The notes: generated by a model not told the origin, from the sequence alone. A stretch of DNA of 64,000 nucleotides from Oxalobacteraceae bacterium OTU3CAMAD1 (GCA_024123915.1 CP099650.1:3472001-3536000); one strand, 5' to 3'; shown: positions 49,530-59,225, counted from the first letter of the stretch. Program-made: numbers and translations.

Positions 49530-49979
49530 TTAGCGGCTGTGGGTCTTCATCGCGGCCGCGACTTCGCGTTTGCCGTCGCGATCCTTCTCGGTGGCGCGCT
49601 TGTCGTGCATTTTTTTACCCTTGGCCAGGCCGATTTCACATTTGACCCTGCCGCCCTTGTAATGCAGGTTGAGCGGCACCAGGGTGTAGCCGGAGCGCTC
49701 GACCTTGCTGATCAGCTTGTCCATCTCCTGGCGGTGCAGCAACAGCTTGCGGGTGCGCACCGCTTCCGGGCTGATGTGGGTCGACGCGGTGGGCAGGGCG
49801 CTGATGTGGGCGCCGAACAGGAACAGCTCGTCGCCACGGATGGTGACGTAGGCCTCCTTGATCTGCACGCGGGCGTCGCGGATCGCCTTCACTTCCCAGC
49901 CTTCGAGCACGATGCCCGCTTCGTAGCGGTCCTCGATGAAGTAGTCAAAAAAGGCTTTTTTGTTATCGGCTATGGTCAT
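49530..49979 (-). CDS. smpB: SsrA-binding protein SmpB
   Basis: 149 residues. [20 protein letters not shown] at the N terminus, [22 protein letters not shown], the core [24 protein letters not shown], and the basic C-terminal tail ([20 protein letters not shown]) needed to enter the decoding centre. It brings tmRNA to stalled ribosomes. It is divergent from ratA, the usual arrangement. Its ATG is at 49979 and a terminator follows. Confidence 0.98.
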   Translation of the reverse strand: MTIADNKKAFFDYFIEDRYEAGIVLEGWEVKAIRDARVQIKEAYVTIRGDELFLFGAHISALPTASTHISPEAVRTRKLLLHRQEMDKLISKVERSGYTLVPLNLHYKGGRVKCEIGLAKGKKMHDKRATEKDRDGKREVAAAMKTHSR

Positions 49980-50078
49980 GGGGTTCGTAAATCAGCTGTA
50001 AACCCGTGCGGGTCGGTTAAACTACTGCTTCGCGTCAAAAAACGCGACTAATTCAACATCATAGCAAATGGTTAGCCA

Positions 50079-50513
50079 ATGGCAGTAGTGCACAAATCAG
50101 TTTTCCTCGGTTACAGCGCCCAGCAGATGTTCGACCTGGTCGCCAACATCGATGACTATCCCAAATTTCTGCCGTGGTGCAGCGGCGTCGAGATCCGCGA
50201 GCGCCGCGACAACGTCGTGGTGGCCAGCATCGGCATCAACTACCATGGCGTCAAGCAAAGCTTCACGACCTCCAACGAGAACACGGCGCCGACCACGATC
50301 AAGATGAAGCTGGTCGACGGGCCTTTCAAGACCCTGGACGGCGTGTGGACGTTCAAGGCGCTGCGCGAGGACGCCTGTAAAATCGAGTTCGATATGCGCT
50401 ATGAATTCTCCGGCACCTTGCTGGACAAGCTGGTCGGGCCGGTGTTCGGCATGATCGCCAACAGCATGGTCGATTCCTTCTGCAAACGGGCGGAAACCGT
50501 CTATGGCGGCTGA
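50079..50513 (+). CDS. ratA: RatA/COQ10-family START-like protein
   Basis: 144 residues of the polyketide-cyclase/START superfamily. VHKSVFLGYSAQQMFDLVANIDDYPKFLPWCSG at the N terminus and FDMRYEFSGTLLDKLVGPVFGMI near the end match the RatA/COQ10 family. E. coli RatA was reported to block 70S formation, while COQ10 homologues bind ubiquinone; the family role here is probably respiratory (inference). ratB overlaps its 3' end by 11 bp. Confidence 0.9.
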   Translation: MAVVHKSVFLGYSAQQMFDLVANIDDYPKFLPWCSGVEIRERRDNVVVASIGINYHGVKQSFTTSNENTAPTTIKMKLVDGPFKTLDGVWTFKALREDACKIEFDMRYEFSGTLLDKLVGPVFGMIANSMVDSFCKRAETVYGG

Positions 50514-50787
50514 ACTGATCAACGTGCAAGTGTGCTACGCCAGCGACGCGGTGCAATTTCTGCGCGCGTTGCGGGTGCCTGCGGGCACCACGCTTGAGCA
50601 GGCCATCGCCGCCAGCGGCATGCTGGCCGAAGTGCCCGGCATCGACCTCACTACGATGCAGGTCGGCATCTACGCCAAGAAGAAGCCGCTGGACACGGTG
50701 CTGCGCGACCACGACCGCGTCGAAATCTACCGTCCGCTGATCGCCGATCCCAAGAACGCGCGCCGCCGCCGCAAGGCCGCCGCCTGA
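50503..50787 (+). CDS. ratB: RnfH-family ubiquitin-like protein (RatB)
   Basis: 94 residues, beta-grasp fold: INVQVCYASDAVQFLRALRV, VGIYAKKKPLDTVLRDHDRVEIYRPL and a basic C-terminal tail. The family is named for an rnf-linked member; in many proteobacteria it pairs with ratA next to smpB, as here. Biochemical role unknown. ATG inside the end of ratA. Confidence 0.92.
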   Translation: MAAELINVQVCYASDAVQFLRALRVPAGTTLEQAIAASGMLAEVPGIDLTTMQVGIYAKKKPLDTVLRDHDRVEIYRPLIADPKNARRRRKAAA

Positions 50788-51085
50788 CAGCTGCCGGGGT
50801 CAAGCCTGTCATTCGAACACGGCCTGGTCAATTAGCCGTGACCCTCGATTAGCCGCTACAATCTTTCCGCGGACTGCACGCGTGTTCATCTATTAAGCAT
50901 TGAAAAAGTGGATTGGAATGTGCCTTCCGCAGTAGTGTCGAACGAAAAGGGCTTGGTGCGTGTCGCGCTGTCGGCCGCCACAGGGAGCGCGGTAGCTTTA
51001 ACGGTGCGCAGCGGATTGAAATGGTTATGGAACCTTATTGACTTCTAACCAATCTAACACAAGATACTTATCGCAGGAGGTCGCG
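50788..51085. other. 298-bp intergenic region before the XRE gene
   Basis: It starts with a GGGGTCAAGCC-type segment that recalls the GGGGTC intergenic palindromes, then becomes more AT-rich. One small possible reading frame (50908-51048) is listed separately. AGGAGG at 51075-51080 belongs to the XRE gene. Confidence 0.5.
50908..51048 (+). CDS. Possible 46-residue small protein or gene remnant
   Basis: A GTG-started frame encodes a 46-residue peptide ending RSGLKWLWNLIDF, with an alanine/valine-rich centre. It ends 37 bases before the XRE start. It may be a small membrane-active peptide, a decayed fragment of a longer gene, or chance. No ribosome site of note is seen. Confidence 0.2.
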   Translation: MDWNVPSAVVSNEKGLVRVALSAATGSAVALTVRSGLKWLWNLIDF

Positions 51086-51415
51086 ATGGACGTACATGGA
51101 CTAATCGAGGCTATCGAGGAAATGGGCCAGCACGTCCGTGGGGAGATCGAGCTAGAAACCGTCGAGTTCATTCCCGAACCGATCAACGTGGCTTGCCTGC
51201 GCGCCTCAATCGGCTTGTCGCAGTCCGACTTCGCCAGCCGTTTTGGCCTTAGCCTGCGCAACATTCGTCGGTGGGAATCGGGCGAGGCGCGCCCAAGCTT
51301 TTACGAAGAAACACTGCTGTGGCATATCGCGCAAGATCTCGATTACGTTGGACGGGAGTTCGCCGAGTACTGCCGCTTGCGATCACAAGGCTCGCGCGAA
51401 GCTCACAGCAATTAG
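51086..51415 (+). CDS. XRE-family HTH regulator, antitoxin-like
   Basis: 109 residues. An N-terminal helix rich in acidic residues (about 1-30) precedes an HTH at 37-70 (CLRASIGLSQSDFASRFGLS then IRRWESGEARP), the layout of HigA-type antitoxins. AGGAGG with a five-base spacer fixes the ATG at 51086. No toxin gene of the RelE/HigB type is seen on either side, so it is an orphan or has lost its partner. The gene and its surroundings are less GC-rich than the backbone, which fits acquisition by transfer (inference). Confidence 0.75.
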   Translation: MDVHGLIEAIEEMGQHVRGEIELETVEFIPEPINVACLRASIGLSQSDFASRFGLSLRNIRRWESGEARPSFYEETLLWHIAQDLDYVGREFAEYCRLRSQGSREAHSN

Positions 51416-51513
51416 GCGACCAGCCATTGTGCGCCGTAAGCAGCCGACGCTGCGTTCGGCGAACAGACGAGTGGTGACCCCGCAGCGCGTCCCGACTGGC
51501 ATCAGCTACAATA

Positions 51514-52218
51514 TTGGCTTACTGTAATTACTGCGGAGCCAAATTGATCGAAACGCACACCGCACCACAAGTCCTGCACCGGGCCGGCGTCGTGCTGCTG
51601 GTTGTCGGCGCGATCGATATCGCTTACATGATCTGGCGCCTGTCCACCGGCGCCAGCTATTCCTATAGCATGACCATTCCCGCCGTGATCGTCGGCGTGC
51701 TGCTGATGCGCGGCAGCCTCAAGGCCGCCTCCGCGTTGATCTGGATCGCCGCCATCCTGCTGCCGATGGCGCTGGCCAGCGGCGCCATGTCGCTGATGCA
51801 GCCGCTCGACCTGACCCTGACCGAACTGCGTCTGGCGCCGGCGGCCCACTTCGGCGCGGCGCTGCCGCTCTTGATCTTCTGCGGCCTGCTGTACTGGCTG
51901 TTGCAACAGCTGGGCCGCCAGCCCGTGCAATCGGCGATCCAAACCACCGGCCGCAAGAAGCCGGCCATCAACGTGGCGCTGACCATCGGCGTGGCGCTGT
52001 CGATGCTGGCGCTGACCGGCAAACAGCTTGGGCAAAACAGTGATTTAAAGAAGAAGGCGGAGCAGCTGGCGCAGGAAAAGCACGGCGCGCAGTTCCGTTA
52101 TCACGCGTCCAGCATCACGCCGCGTGACGATATGGAAGGCACCTTCGTCGAGGCCAAGGTTCAGGCGTGGAATCAGAACAGCGTCGACACCGTCGACGTG
52201 TTCTGGAAAGAAAAATGA
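51514..52218 (+). CDS. Zinc-ribbon membrane protein of unknown function
   Basis: 234 residues from a TTG start. YCNYCGAKL at residues 3-11 is half a zinc ribbon (one CxxC pair), followed by about five hydrophobic segments (near 22-42, 52-68, 72-91, 112-132, 151-165) and a C-terminal soluble part with GAQFRYHASSITPRDD and DTVDVFWKEK. The family was not recognised. A TACAAT at 51506-51511 lies only a few bases before the start, and there is no ribosome site, so the true start or the first bases may be disturbed. It is followed by the convergent GH3 gene 43 bases away. Confidence 0.6.
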   Translation: MAYCNYCGAKLIETHTAPQVLHRAGVVLLVVGAIDIAYMIWRLSTGASYSYSMTIPAVIVGVLLMRGSLKAASALIWIAAILLPMALASGAMSLMQPLDLTLTELRLAPAAHFGAALPLLIFCGLLYWLLQQLGRQPVQSAIQTTGRKKPAINVALTIGVALSMLALTGKQLGQNSDLKKKAEQLAQEKHGAQFRYHASSITPRDDMEGTFVEAKVQAWNQNSVDTVDVFWKEK

Positions 52219-52261
52219 AACTGCGGCATCGCGTGAACCGCGATGCCGCGCGCGGGACGGC

Positions 52262-54526
52262 TTAGCGTCCGCTGATGTTGAGCGTACGCGCGTCCAGCTT
52301 CACCTTGACGGTGGCCGCCGGCTTGGCGCCCGCCGACTCGGCCAGGGTCACGATGTACTCGCCGCCGGCGATCTTCCAGGTCTTGCTGGCGCTGTCATAC
52401 ATGGCCAGCAGACGCGGATCGATCTTCACCTTGGCTTTGCCGCTGGCGCCGGCCTTCACCGCCACCTTGTCCCAGCCGCCGAGGCGCTTCGGCGCTTCCC
52501 AGCCGCCGGCCGCAGGCGACACATACACCTGTCCAACCGCCTTGCCATCGCGCTTGCCGGTGTTCTGCACGTTGAAGGTAACGTCGATGCCGGCGCCGTC
52601 GGACGACTTGTTCGCGCTCAGGTCCGCAAAGGCGAAGCTGGTGTACGACAGGCCGTAACCGAACGGGAACAGCGGCTTGTGGCCTTTCAGGTCGAACCAC
52701 TTGTAGCCGACGGCCGCGCCTTCGATGTTGTAGTCGGTGGTGATCTTCTCGATGATGGCTTCATCCTTGGTCACCGCGTCGCCGTCCATCACGGGACGTG
52801 GCAATTGCGCCACCGACGCCGGGAAGGTGGCCGGCAGGCGGCCCGACGGATTGACTTCACCGGTCAGCACGCGGGCGATCGCCGCGCCGCCGCTGGTGCC
52901 CGGATACCAGGCTTCGATCACGGCGCCGACGTTGTTCAGCCATGGCATGACGACCGGACCGCCGGTTTGCAGCACGACGACGGTCTTGGCGTTGGCCTTG
53001 GCCACGGCGGAAATGAGCGCGTCCTGCTTGTTCGGCAGGTTCAGGTCCGGCGCGTCGATGGCTTCGGCCATCCACTGGTTGCCGAACACGATGGCGACAT
53101 CGCTGGACGCGGCCAGCTTGGCGGCGGCGGCGGCGTCCTTGCCGTCGTTGTAGACGATCCTGGCGCCGGTGCGCGTGCTCAGTTCCTGCAGCGGCGACGA
53201 GCGGTGGTAGACCATCGGTCCCGGGAAGAAGGCCGGGCCTTCGTTGGCGACCGGCGACAGGCCGATCGGATAGACCTGGGCCGAGCCGCCGCCGGACAGC
53301 ACGCCGACGTTGGCGTGGCCGCCGATGATGGCGATGGTGCGCACGTTGGCGCCCAGCGGCAGCAGGTCGTTGGTGTTCTTGAGCAGGACGATGGCTTCTT
53401 CGGCGTCCGACTGCGAGATCTTGCCGTTGGCGGCGAAGTCGATGCCCGCGTCGTCGGTGGTCGGGGTGACGACCGGATGCTCGATCAGGCCATTGGCGAA
53501 CATGGCGCGGGTGATGCGCTTGACCATGTCGTCCAGGCGCGCCTGCGGAACGTGGCCGTTGACCACCGCCTCCTTCAGCGCCTCGTTGAAGTAGGCCGAC
53601 TTGTCGAACGGGTGGCCGGACTGCTGATCCAGGCCGTGCATCGCGGCGGGAACGGTGGAGTGGGTCGCGCCCCAGTCGGACATGACGTAGCCCTTGAAGC
53701 CCCAATCCTGCTTCAGCACCTGGTTCAGCAGGTAGTCGCTCTCGCAGGCGTAGGAACCATTGACGCGGTTGTACGCGCACATCACGGAACCTGGATCGCC
53801 GCGTTCCATCGCGATCTGCAACGCCAGCAGATCCGACATGCGGCCGGCGGTGTCGTCGATCTTGACGTTGACGTTATTGCGGTTGGTTTCCTGGTCGTTG
53901 AAGGCGAAATGCTTCAAGGTCGAGACCATGTGGTTCGACTGGATGCCGCGAATCTGCTCGCCGACCATGACGCCGGCCAGCAGTGGATCTTCGCCGCCGT
54001 ATTCGAAGTTACGGCCGTTGCGCGGCTCGCGCAGCAGGTTGACGCCGCCCGCCAGCATGATGTTGAAGCCCGTCTTGCGCGCTTCGCTGCCGATCATCGC
54101 GCCGCCGGCGAACGCCAGTTCCGGATTCCAGGTGGCCGTAGTGGCCAGGCCGGAGGGCAGGGAAGTGCGCTGGTAAGGCTTTTTCGATGCCGCCTGGGTG
54201 GCGACGCCGACGCCGGCGTCGGCCTGCCATTGCGGCGGCAGGCCCAGACGCTCGATGCCCGGGATGAAGCCGGCCGAATCCTTGCGGCCTTCCTTCGGCG
54301 CGATGTGTTTCTTGGACTCGAAATCGGTGGAGAAGTAGCCAAACACGGTCTGGATTTTTTCATCCAGCGTCATCGCCTTGACCAGCTGCTCGGCACGCGC
54401 GTCCGGCGTCAGCTTTTTATCGAGCCATGGGCGCTTGGCGTCGGCGGCATGGGCCGCTCCGCTTAACGTGGAAGACAGCATGAGGGGATAAACCAGTGCC
54501 AGTGACAGCCAGAGACGCTTCTTCAT
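52262..54526 (-). CDS. Periplasmic GH3 beta-glucosidase
   Basis: 754 residues with a signal peptide (MKKRLWLSLALVYPLMLSST, cut near AHA). GH3 N-terminal barrel with KHFAFNDQETNRN and nucleophile Asp284 (GYVMSDWGATHS), then the C-terminal alpha/beta domain and a fibronectin-III-like domain (about 650-750). Family members release glucose from cello-oligosaccharides or other beta-glucosides. It is the third gene of a minus-strand unit after the GH94 phosphorylase (27 bases) and the GPH transporter. AAGGA precedes the ATG. The exact substrate is not shown by sequence. Confidence 0.92.
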   Translation of the reverse strand: MKKRLWLSLALVYPLMLSSTLSGAAHAADAKRPWLDKKLTPDARAEQLVKAMTLDEKIQTVFGYFSTDFESKKHIAPKEGRKDSAGFIPGIERLGLPPQWQADAGVGVATQAASKKPYQRTSLPSGLATTATWNPELAFAGGAMIGSEARKTGFNIMLAGGVNLLREPRNGRNFEYGGEDPLLAGVMVGEQIRGIQSNHMVSTLKHFAFNDQETNRNNVNVKIDDTAGRMSDLLALQIAMERGDPGSVMCAYNRVNGSYACESDYLLNQVLKQDWGFKGYVMSDWGATHSTVPAAMHGLDQQSGHPFDKSAYFNEALKEAVVNGHVPQARLDDMVKRITRAMFANGLIEHPVVTPTTDDAGIDFAANGKISQSDAEEAIVLLKNTNDLLPLGANVRTIAIIGGHANVGVLSGGGSAQVYPIGLSPVANEGPAFFPGPMVYHRSSPLQELSTRTGARIVYNDGKDAAAAAKLAASSDVAIVFGNQWMAEAIDAPDLNLPNKQDALISAVAKANAKTVVVLQTGGPVVMPWLNNVGAVIEAWYPGTSGGAAIARVLTGEVNPSGRLPATFPASVAQLPRPVMDGDAVTKDEAIIEKITTDYNIEGAAVGYKWFDLKGHKPLFPFGYGLSYTSFAFADLSANKSSDGAGIDVTFNVQNTGKRDGKAVGQVYVSPAAGGWEAPKRLGGWDKVAVKAGASGKAKVKIDPRLLAMYDSASKTWKIAGGEYIVTLAESAGAKPAATVKVKLDARTLNISGR

Positions 54527-54553
54527 ACGATTGCAATGTCCTTATATTTCGAT

Positions 54554-56932
54554 TTATAGGTCGGCGCGCGGGATTAAAACCTCGAGCGCGTATACTCCAC
54601 CCGCAACGATACCGGTCACGCGCGGTTCAGGCAATCGTTTTCCGTCCAGCGTGACCTGAATTTCGCTCACGTCGGCGCGGCGGATCGACACTTCGAAGGT
54701 AGCGTAGCGGAACTGGCGCGTGACCTTGATGCCGTCCCAGTGCTTGGGCAGCTGTGGATCGACCAGCAAACCGTCGCTATCGCCTTTCAAGCCGCACAGT
54801 CCCTCGATGAAGCAGCGGTAGGCCCACGACACGGTGCCCGTGTTGAACAACTGGCTGGAGCGGCCCGCCGTGCGCGGATACTGGTGATACGCGCCGCGAT
54901 AGTAGTTGGGGATGAACACCGGCAGCTGGCCGCGCTGCAGGTAATCGGCCTCGCTCGGGCCGGGAATCATCTGGCGCAGCAGCTTGTAGGCGCGGTCGCC
55001 TTCGCCGACGGTGTACAGACTGTAGATGTAGAAGATCGACGCGTGGTTGTAGACCGCGCCGTTTTCCGCCGAACCGGGATGCTTTTGCGTCACGCGGCCG
55101 ACGTCGTCGCGCATGGCGCTGTAGGGCGGCGCGAACATCGCCACGCCGTATGGCGTGTCCAGTTGCTCCGCGACCTGCGCCTTCATCGCCGCGCGCTTGC
55201 CGGCATCGGCCGCGCCGCCCAGTATCGCCCAGGCCTGCGGGTTCAGATAGATGCGGCCTTCCTTGTCCTTGCTGATGCCGAAGGTGACATTGTCGTCGGT
55301 GATGCCGCGCGCGTACCAGTCGCCGTCCCACAGGTGTTCGTTGGCCGCGCGGTTGACCGCCACGGCGCCGGCGCGGAAGTGCTTCGCGCTTTCGGCGAGC
55401 GAGGCGCTGGCGCCGCTTTTCTCGCAAATGTCGGCCCACAGGTTCAGCGCGTAGGCCGTGGCCACCGTCAGCCAGCCCGACACGCCGCGCCCCTTGTAGC
55501 CGACCATGTTCATCGGATCGCACCAGTCGCCCTGGGCGATGTAGCTCAAGCCACGCTTGTCGCGCGCCTGCAGCAGCCAGTCCATGGCGCTGCTCATGCG
55601 CTCGGAGACGGTGATGGCGACGCCGCTTTCGTGGCCGACCACGTCCTCGTTGAGGATATCGTAGTCGCCGGTTTCGTCGAGGTACACCTTCAGCGCCACC
55701 GGCAGCCACACGCAATGATCGGTGTGCGGCACCTGGTTGATGTATTTGAGCTCCGCGCCCTCGGCCAGCAAGATCCCGTCCGGCATCGCGCCGCTGGCCT
55801 CCTGCTGCGACAGCGCGTGCAGGAAGGCCGCGCGCATCACGCCGGGCTTGATGAAGCTCATGCCCATATTGTCCTGCAGGTAGTTGCGGGTCTGCGGATC
55901 GGTGCTGAGGCGATTGACGTCGCCGTGGTAGAACACCTGGCGCGGCAGCCAGTTGTTGACGAAGTTATCGAGCTCCTTGTCCGGCGTCTCGATGCGCAGG
56001 CATCCGCGTCCGCCGGCGATGTAGTCGGCGTAGTCCTTGCGGGCGGCGTCGAAGGCGGCTGCGCCCAGGTATTTCTCGCGCATGGCGACGATTTCCGCGT
56101 CGTCGAAGGCCGGGCCGAAGATGAAGCGGTAGTCTTGCGACTGGCCTTCCACCAGCGCCAGGCGGTATTGCACCACCGCGGCCGGCGTTTCATAGCGCGC
56201 GTCGCCGTTGGCCAGCAATTCGTCCTGGATCGCGCTCGGATAATGCAGGCCGCCTTCGCCCTCGAACGCCTGCTGCTGCACTTCCCACGCCACCGGCGCC
56301 TGCTCGCACAGGAAGTAGGTCTTGTCCTTGAAATCTTTCTGCTTGAAGTAGTCGGTGACCTTTTGATACGGCGTCACGCTGCTTGCCACCACGCCGCCCA
56401 GATCGGCGCGATATTCGCCCGACTGGTTCATCCACGACATGTAACCGATCGGGAAGTACGGGTAGACACTCAGCTTGCGCGCGCGGCCGGACAGATTGGT
56501 CACGCGCAGCGACCACAGTTCCACCACGTCGGTGGTTGGTATGCTCAATGTCAGTTCGATCCTGAGGCCCAGGTGCTCGATGGTCCATTCGATGTCGCTT
56601 TTGCCGACCGAGAAATTGAAGCTGTCGACCGGCGTGCGCACCGGCTCGTACGGCACTGAGAACAGCTCGCCCGTCTCCTCGTCCTTGATGTAGAAGAAGC
56701 GGCCCGGGTGATGGGCGTAGTAGTTCTGCTCCGGTTGCATGAAGGTCTTGGCCTCCAGGTTGGGCGCGTAGGCGTACTTGGCGGGCTCCGGCTGCATGTA
56801 CTGGGCGACAGCGTAACCGCGGCAGGTCACCTGGATCATCATTTTCTGGTTCCACAGGAAGCCGGCGGCGCGCGGCATGGCCGTGGCGCTGGTCAGTTCG
56901 AAGCGGTCGCCATTGTGGGTTGGGCGTAGCAT
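54554..56932 (-). CDS. GH94 phosphorylase, cellobionic acid phosphorylase-like
   Basis: 792 residues, no signal peptide, so cytoplasmic. GH94 layout: N-terminal beta-sandwich, helical linker, (alpha/alpha)6 barrel. [20 protein letters not shown], the catalytic region [18 protein letters not shown] (Asp472 as probable general acid), [16 protein letters not shown] and [13 protein letters not shown] are visible. The GDWCDP form differs from the GDWND of cellobiose phosphorylases and resembles cellobionic acid phosphorylases. These split cellobionate with phosphate into glucose-1-phosphate and gluconate. A gluconokinase gene nearby supports this. Cellobiose phosphorylase or another GH94 activity remains possible. 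CGGAGA precedes the ATG. Confidence 0.82.
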   Translation of the reverse strand: MLRPTHNGDRFELTSATAMPRAAGFLWNQKMMIQVTCRGYAVAQYMQPEPAKYAYAPNLEAKTFMQPEQNYYAHHPGRFFYIKDEETGELFSVPYEPVRTPVDSFNFSVGKSDIEWTIEHLGLRIELTLSIPTTDVVELWSLRVTNLSGRARKLSVYPYFPIGYMSWMNQSGEYRADLGGVVASSVTPYQKVTDYFKQKDFKDKTYFLCEQAPVAWEVQQQAFEGEGGLHYPSAIQDELLANGDARYETPAAVVQYRLALVEGQSQDYRFIFGPAFDDAEIVAMREKYLGAAAFDAARKDYADYIAGGRGCLRIETPDKELDNFVNNWLPRQVFYHGDVNRLSTDPQTRNYLQDNMGMSFIKPGVMRAAFLHALSQQEASGAMPDGILLAEGAELKYINQVPHTDHCVWLPVALKVYLDETGDYDILNEDVVGHESGVAITVSERMSSAMDWLLQARDKRGLSYIAQGDWCDPMNMVGYKGRGVSGWLTVATAYALNLWADICEKSGASASLAESAKHFRAGAVAVNRAANEHLWDGDWYARGITDDNVTFGISKDKEGRIYLNPQAWAILGGAADAGKRAAMKAQVAEQLDTPYGVAMFAPPYSAMRDDVGRVTQKHPGSAENGAVYNHASIFYIYSLYTVGEGDRAYKLLRQMIPGPSEADYLQRGQLPVFIPNYYRGAYHQYPRTAGRSSQLFNTGTVSWAYRCFIEGLCGLKGDSDGLLVDPQLPKHWDGIKVTRQFRYATFEVSIRRADVSEIQVTLDGKRLPEPRVTGIVAGGVYALEVLIPRADL

Positions 56933-56988
56933 GAGACGGTCTCCGTATTAAAGCGTGCTGTATTTAGCGTGATGAATCAACGATGTAG

Positions 56989-58335
56989 TCAAGCGAGTTT
57001 GGCTTTGCGTTCTTTCAGCTCCGCCTGAATTTGAACCAGCTTGGTGTTGTCCAGGTTATAGAAGAACATGACCGCGACGGCCAGCGCCGCGAAGGCGGCA
57101 GGAATGAACGACATCAGCCAGACGATGCCGGCCTGCGAGCCGACCGACTGCGCCGCGTTGGCGACATAGCCGAGCTGCGTGAACAGCGAGCCGATGACCG
57201 CGACCGCGATCGCGGTGCCCAGCTTTTGCGAGAAGGTGGCGGCGGCGAACGTCATCGCGGTGGCGCGGCGGCCGGTGCGCCATTCGTTGTAGTCGGCGGT
57301 GTCGGCGTACATCGAGAAGGCCAGCGGCGACTTCGGTCCCAGGGCCAGGCCCATGCCGATCTGCAGCGCGAACATCAGCGTGACCTGGTCCTTGGGCACG
57401 AAGAAGAAGGCCGACGACAGCACGGCGGTAACGCTCATCAAAATCATCATCAGCTTCTTCTTGTCGACGAAGCGCGTGAGGAAGGGCGTGATCGAGGCGC
57501 CGATGGCGGCCGAGATCATATATGCCGGCACGAAGCCCTGCATCAGCTCCGGGCGTCCCACCACATACTTGAAGTAGTAAGCCGCGCTGGTGGTGCGCAG
57601 GGTGATCGTGATCATGATGATCAGCGCCAGGAAGAACAGCACCACCCACGGCCGGTTTTGCGACAGGTCGCGGATGTCCTGCGCGACGTTGGATTTTTGC
57701 GAGGGCGCCGGCGCGATGCGTTCGCGCGTGTTCAGGAAGGTCAGCACGAACAGGCCGGAGGCGAACACGCTCCACACCAGCATCGTCAACTGCCAACCCA
57801 GTTTGTCGTCGCCGGCGCCCAGCCACGACACCATCGCCGGCGTGGCGGCGGTGACCAGGGTGCCGCCGGCGAAGGCGAAGATGAAGCGCAGGCCGTTGAC
57901 GGTGGAGCGTTCCTGCGGATCGGCCGACAGAACGCCGGACAGCGCGTTGTAGGGGATGTTGATGCAGGTATAGCAGACCATCATCAGCAGATAGGTACCG
58001 TAGGCCCAGATGATCTTGCCGTCTTCGCCCAGGTCCGGCGTGGTGTAGGTGAGGATGGCGGCGCAGGCCAGCGGCACCGGCACCCAGACCAGATACGGGC
58101 GGAACTTGCCGAAGCGGGTGGTGGTGCGGTCGGCGGCGGCGCCGATCATCGGGTCGGTGAAGGCGTTGATGATTTTGATCGTAAACATCATCGACGCCGC
58201 CGCCCCGGCCGAGATGCCGAAGACGTCGGTGTAGTAAATCAGCAGGAAGGTAGCGATATTGGTCCAATAAAAATTGAAGCCCATATCGGCGATGCCGTAG
58301 CTGATCTTTTCACGCCAGGTCAGTTGTTTGTTCAC
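56989..58335 (-). CDS. GPH-family (MelB-type) sugar:cation symporter
   Basis: 448 residues, about 12 membrane segments. GPH family landmarks: EKISYGIADMGFNFYW at the N terminus, DPMIGAAADRTTTRFGKFRPYL in loop 2-3, NIPYNALSGVLSAD, and ADTADYNEWRTGRRATAM. It imports glycosides with Na+ or H+. GTG start at 58335 with AAGG upstream. First gene of the unit transporter-GH94-GH3, so cellobionate or a related disaccharide acid is a reasonable cargo (inference). 246 bp separate it from the gluconokinase gene, including a possible GntR-type operator. Confidence 0.9.
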   Translation of the reverse strand: MNKQLTWREKISYGIADMGFNFYWTNIATFLLIYYTDVFGISAGAAASMMFTIKIINAFTDPMIGAAADRTTTRFGKFRPYLVWVPVPLACAAILTYTTPDLGEDGKIIWAYGTYLLMMVCYTCINIPYNALSGVLSADPQERSTVNGLRFIFAFAGGTLVTAATPAMVSWLGAGDDKLGWQLTMLVWSVFASGLFVLTFLNTRERIAPAPSQKSNVAQDIRDLSQNRPWVVLFFLALIIMITITLRTTSAAYYFKYVVGRPELMQGFVPAYMISAAIGASITPFLTRFVDKKKLMMILMSVTAVLSSAFFFVPKDQVTLMFALQIGMGLALGPKSPLAFSMYADTADYNEWRTGRRATAMTFAAATFSQKLGTAIAVAVIGSLFTQLGYVANAAQSVGSQAGIVWLMSFIPAAFAALAVAVMFFYNLDNTKLVQIQAELKERKAKLA

Positions 58336-58557
58336 AGTCGCCTTGTTTTAACGGTCGATGACAGTCTGATGCCGTCGATTGTTGCACATGTAAAAACAGG
58401 CAGTGAAGCCGGAACTCCACTGCCCGAACAGGGCGGATCGCTGACGCCGTGCACAGGCGCGCATGCCTGCGCACGGGTCAGGGGGAGACGCCGCCCCGAG
58501 AGAGCGCGGTTTGCGGCCGTCAACCGGGGGCTGGCGGCGCGAATATGGGGGTAACCC

Positions 58558-58571
58558 TGGTAGCGGTAACT
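58558..58571. promoter_or_regulatory. Possible second GntR/LacI-type operator
   Basis: TGGTAGCGGTAACT matches 11 of 14 positions of the perfect operator at 59120-59133. It lies between the gluconokinase stop and the transporter gene, 220 bases upstream of the latter. Confidence 0.35.
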
Positions 58572-58581
58572 GTGGCGGATG

Positions 58582-59106
58582 TCATCGTGTCTCCTGCTTG
58601 TTGTTTTTTAAAATCTCCCGCACCAGCTCGGAAGGGTCCTTGCCGATGTCGAGCACGATGCCGGCTTCGTCGGCCTGCAGCGGTTCCAGCGACGCCAGCT
58701 GGCTGTCCAGCAGCGAGGTCGGCATGTAGTGGCCTGGGCGCGCCGCCATGCGCGCCGCGATCAGCTCGCGCGGACCGTCCAAATGGGCGAAGCGCAGTTG
58801 CGGATCGGCGCCGCGCAGCAAGTCGCGGTAGCGGCGCTTCAGGGCCGAGCACGACAGCACCAGGCCGGCGTTGCGGTCGCGCGCCACGGCGATCTCGGCA
58901 TGCAGAGCCTTCAGCCAGTCGGCGCGGTCGCCGTCGGTCAGCGCCATCCCGGCCGACATCTTGGCGACGTTGGCATACGAGTGATAGGCGTCGCCTTCCA
59001 GGAAGGGCGCGCCCAGTGCGGTAGCCAGTTGCAGCCCGACCGAGCTTTTGCCGCAGCCGCTCACGCCCATGACGACCCAGCGGACCTGCGTTGTTTGATT
59101 ACTCAT
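58582..59106 (-). CDS. gntK: Gluconokinase
   Basis: 174 residues, the GntK/IdnK type. P-loop GVSGCGKSS (Lys20), then FLEGDAYHSYANVAKMSAGMALTDGDRADWL, SCSALKRRYRDLLR and GHYMPTSLLDSQLASLE. It phosphorylates gluconate to 6-phosphogluconate for the Entner-Doudoroff or pentose phosphate route. ATG at 59106 has no clear ribosome site. Just upstream sits a perfect operator and a promoter pair, consistent with control by the adjacent GntR-type regulator. It would use the gluconate released by the GH94 enzyme if that is a cellobionate phosphorylase. Confidence 0.96.
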   Translation of the reverse strand: MSNQTTQVRWVVMGVSGCGKSSVGLQLATALGAPFLEGDAYHSYANVAKMSAGMALTDGDRADWLKALHAEIAVARDRNAGLVLSCSALKRRYRDLLRGADPQLRFAHLDGPRELIAARMAARPGHYMPTSLLDSQLASLEPLQADEAGIVLDIGKDPSELVREILKNNKQETR

Positions 59107-59119
59107 ATTTGGATAGGGA

Positions 59120-59133
59120 TGTTAGCGCTAACA
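59120..59133. promoter_or_regulatory. Perfect GntR-type operator before gluconokinase
   Basis: TGTTAGCGCTAACA, a perfect 14-bp palindrome with the central CG of LacI-family operators. It sits 13 bases before the gntK ATG and just downstream of the predicted transcription start, a position for repression by blockage. Confidence 0.75.
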
Positions 59134-59143
59134 GATTGTTTGT

Positions 59144-59171
59144 AGTGTAAGCTTTTGCCGCGATTTGTAAA
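59144..59171 (-). promoter_or_regulatory. Promoter of gluconokinase gene
   Basis: On the minus strand TTTACA (59166-59171) and TACACT (59144-59149) are 16 bp apart, giving a start near 59137, directly upstream of the operator. Confidence 0.55.
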
Positions 59172-59225
59172 CAAGAATCTATGGTGCGCCGCATCAAAGC
59201 GGCACGGCCGACGGGCTGCGCGGAC

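Noticed and set aside
50079..50787. ratA-ratB as a toxin-antitoxin system
   Set aside because: The naming comes from E. coli RatA, but RatA is a COQ10-like protein and RatB a ubiquitin-fold protein conserved beside smpB; no sign of a plasmid or defence module.
50795..50830. GGGGTCAAGCC segment as another copy of the 30-bp palindrome
   Set aside because: Only the first few bases agree and there is no matching inverse arm.
51086..51415. Complete HigBA-type toxin-antitoxin module
   Set aside because: Only the antitoxin-like XRE gene is present; no RelE/HigB-like toxin frame is found on either side.
52124..58554. Long plus-strand frames opposite the GH3, GH94 and transporter genes
   Set aside because: Antisense to genes with intact family motifs; products are low-complexity without signal or domain.
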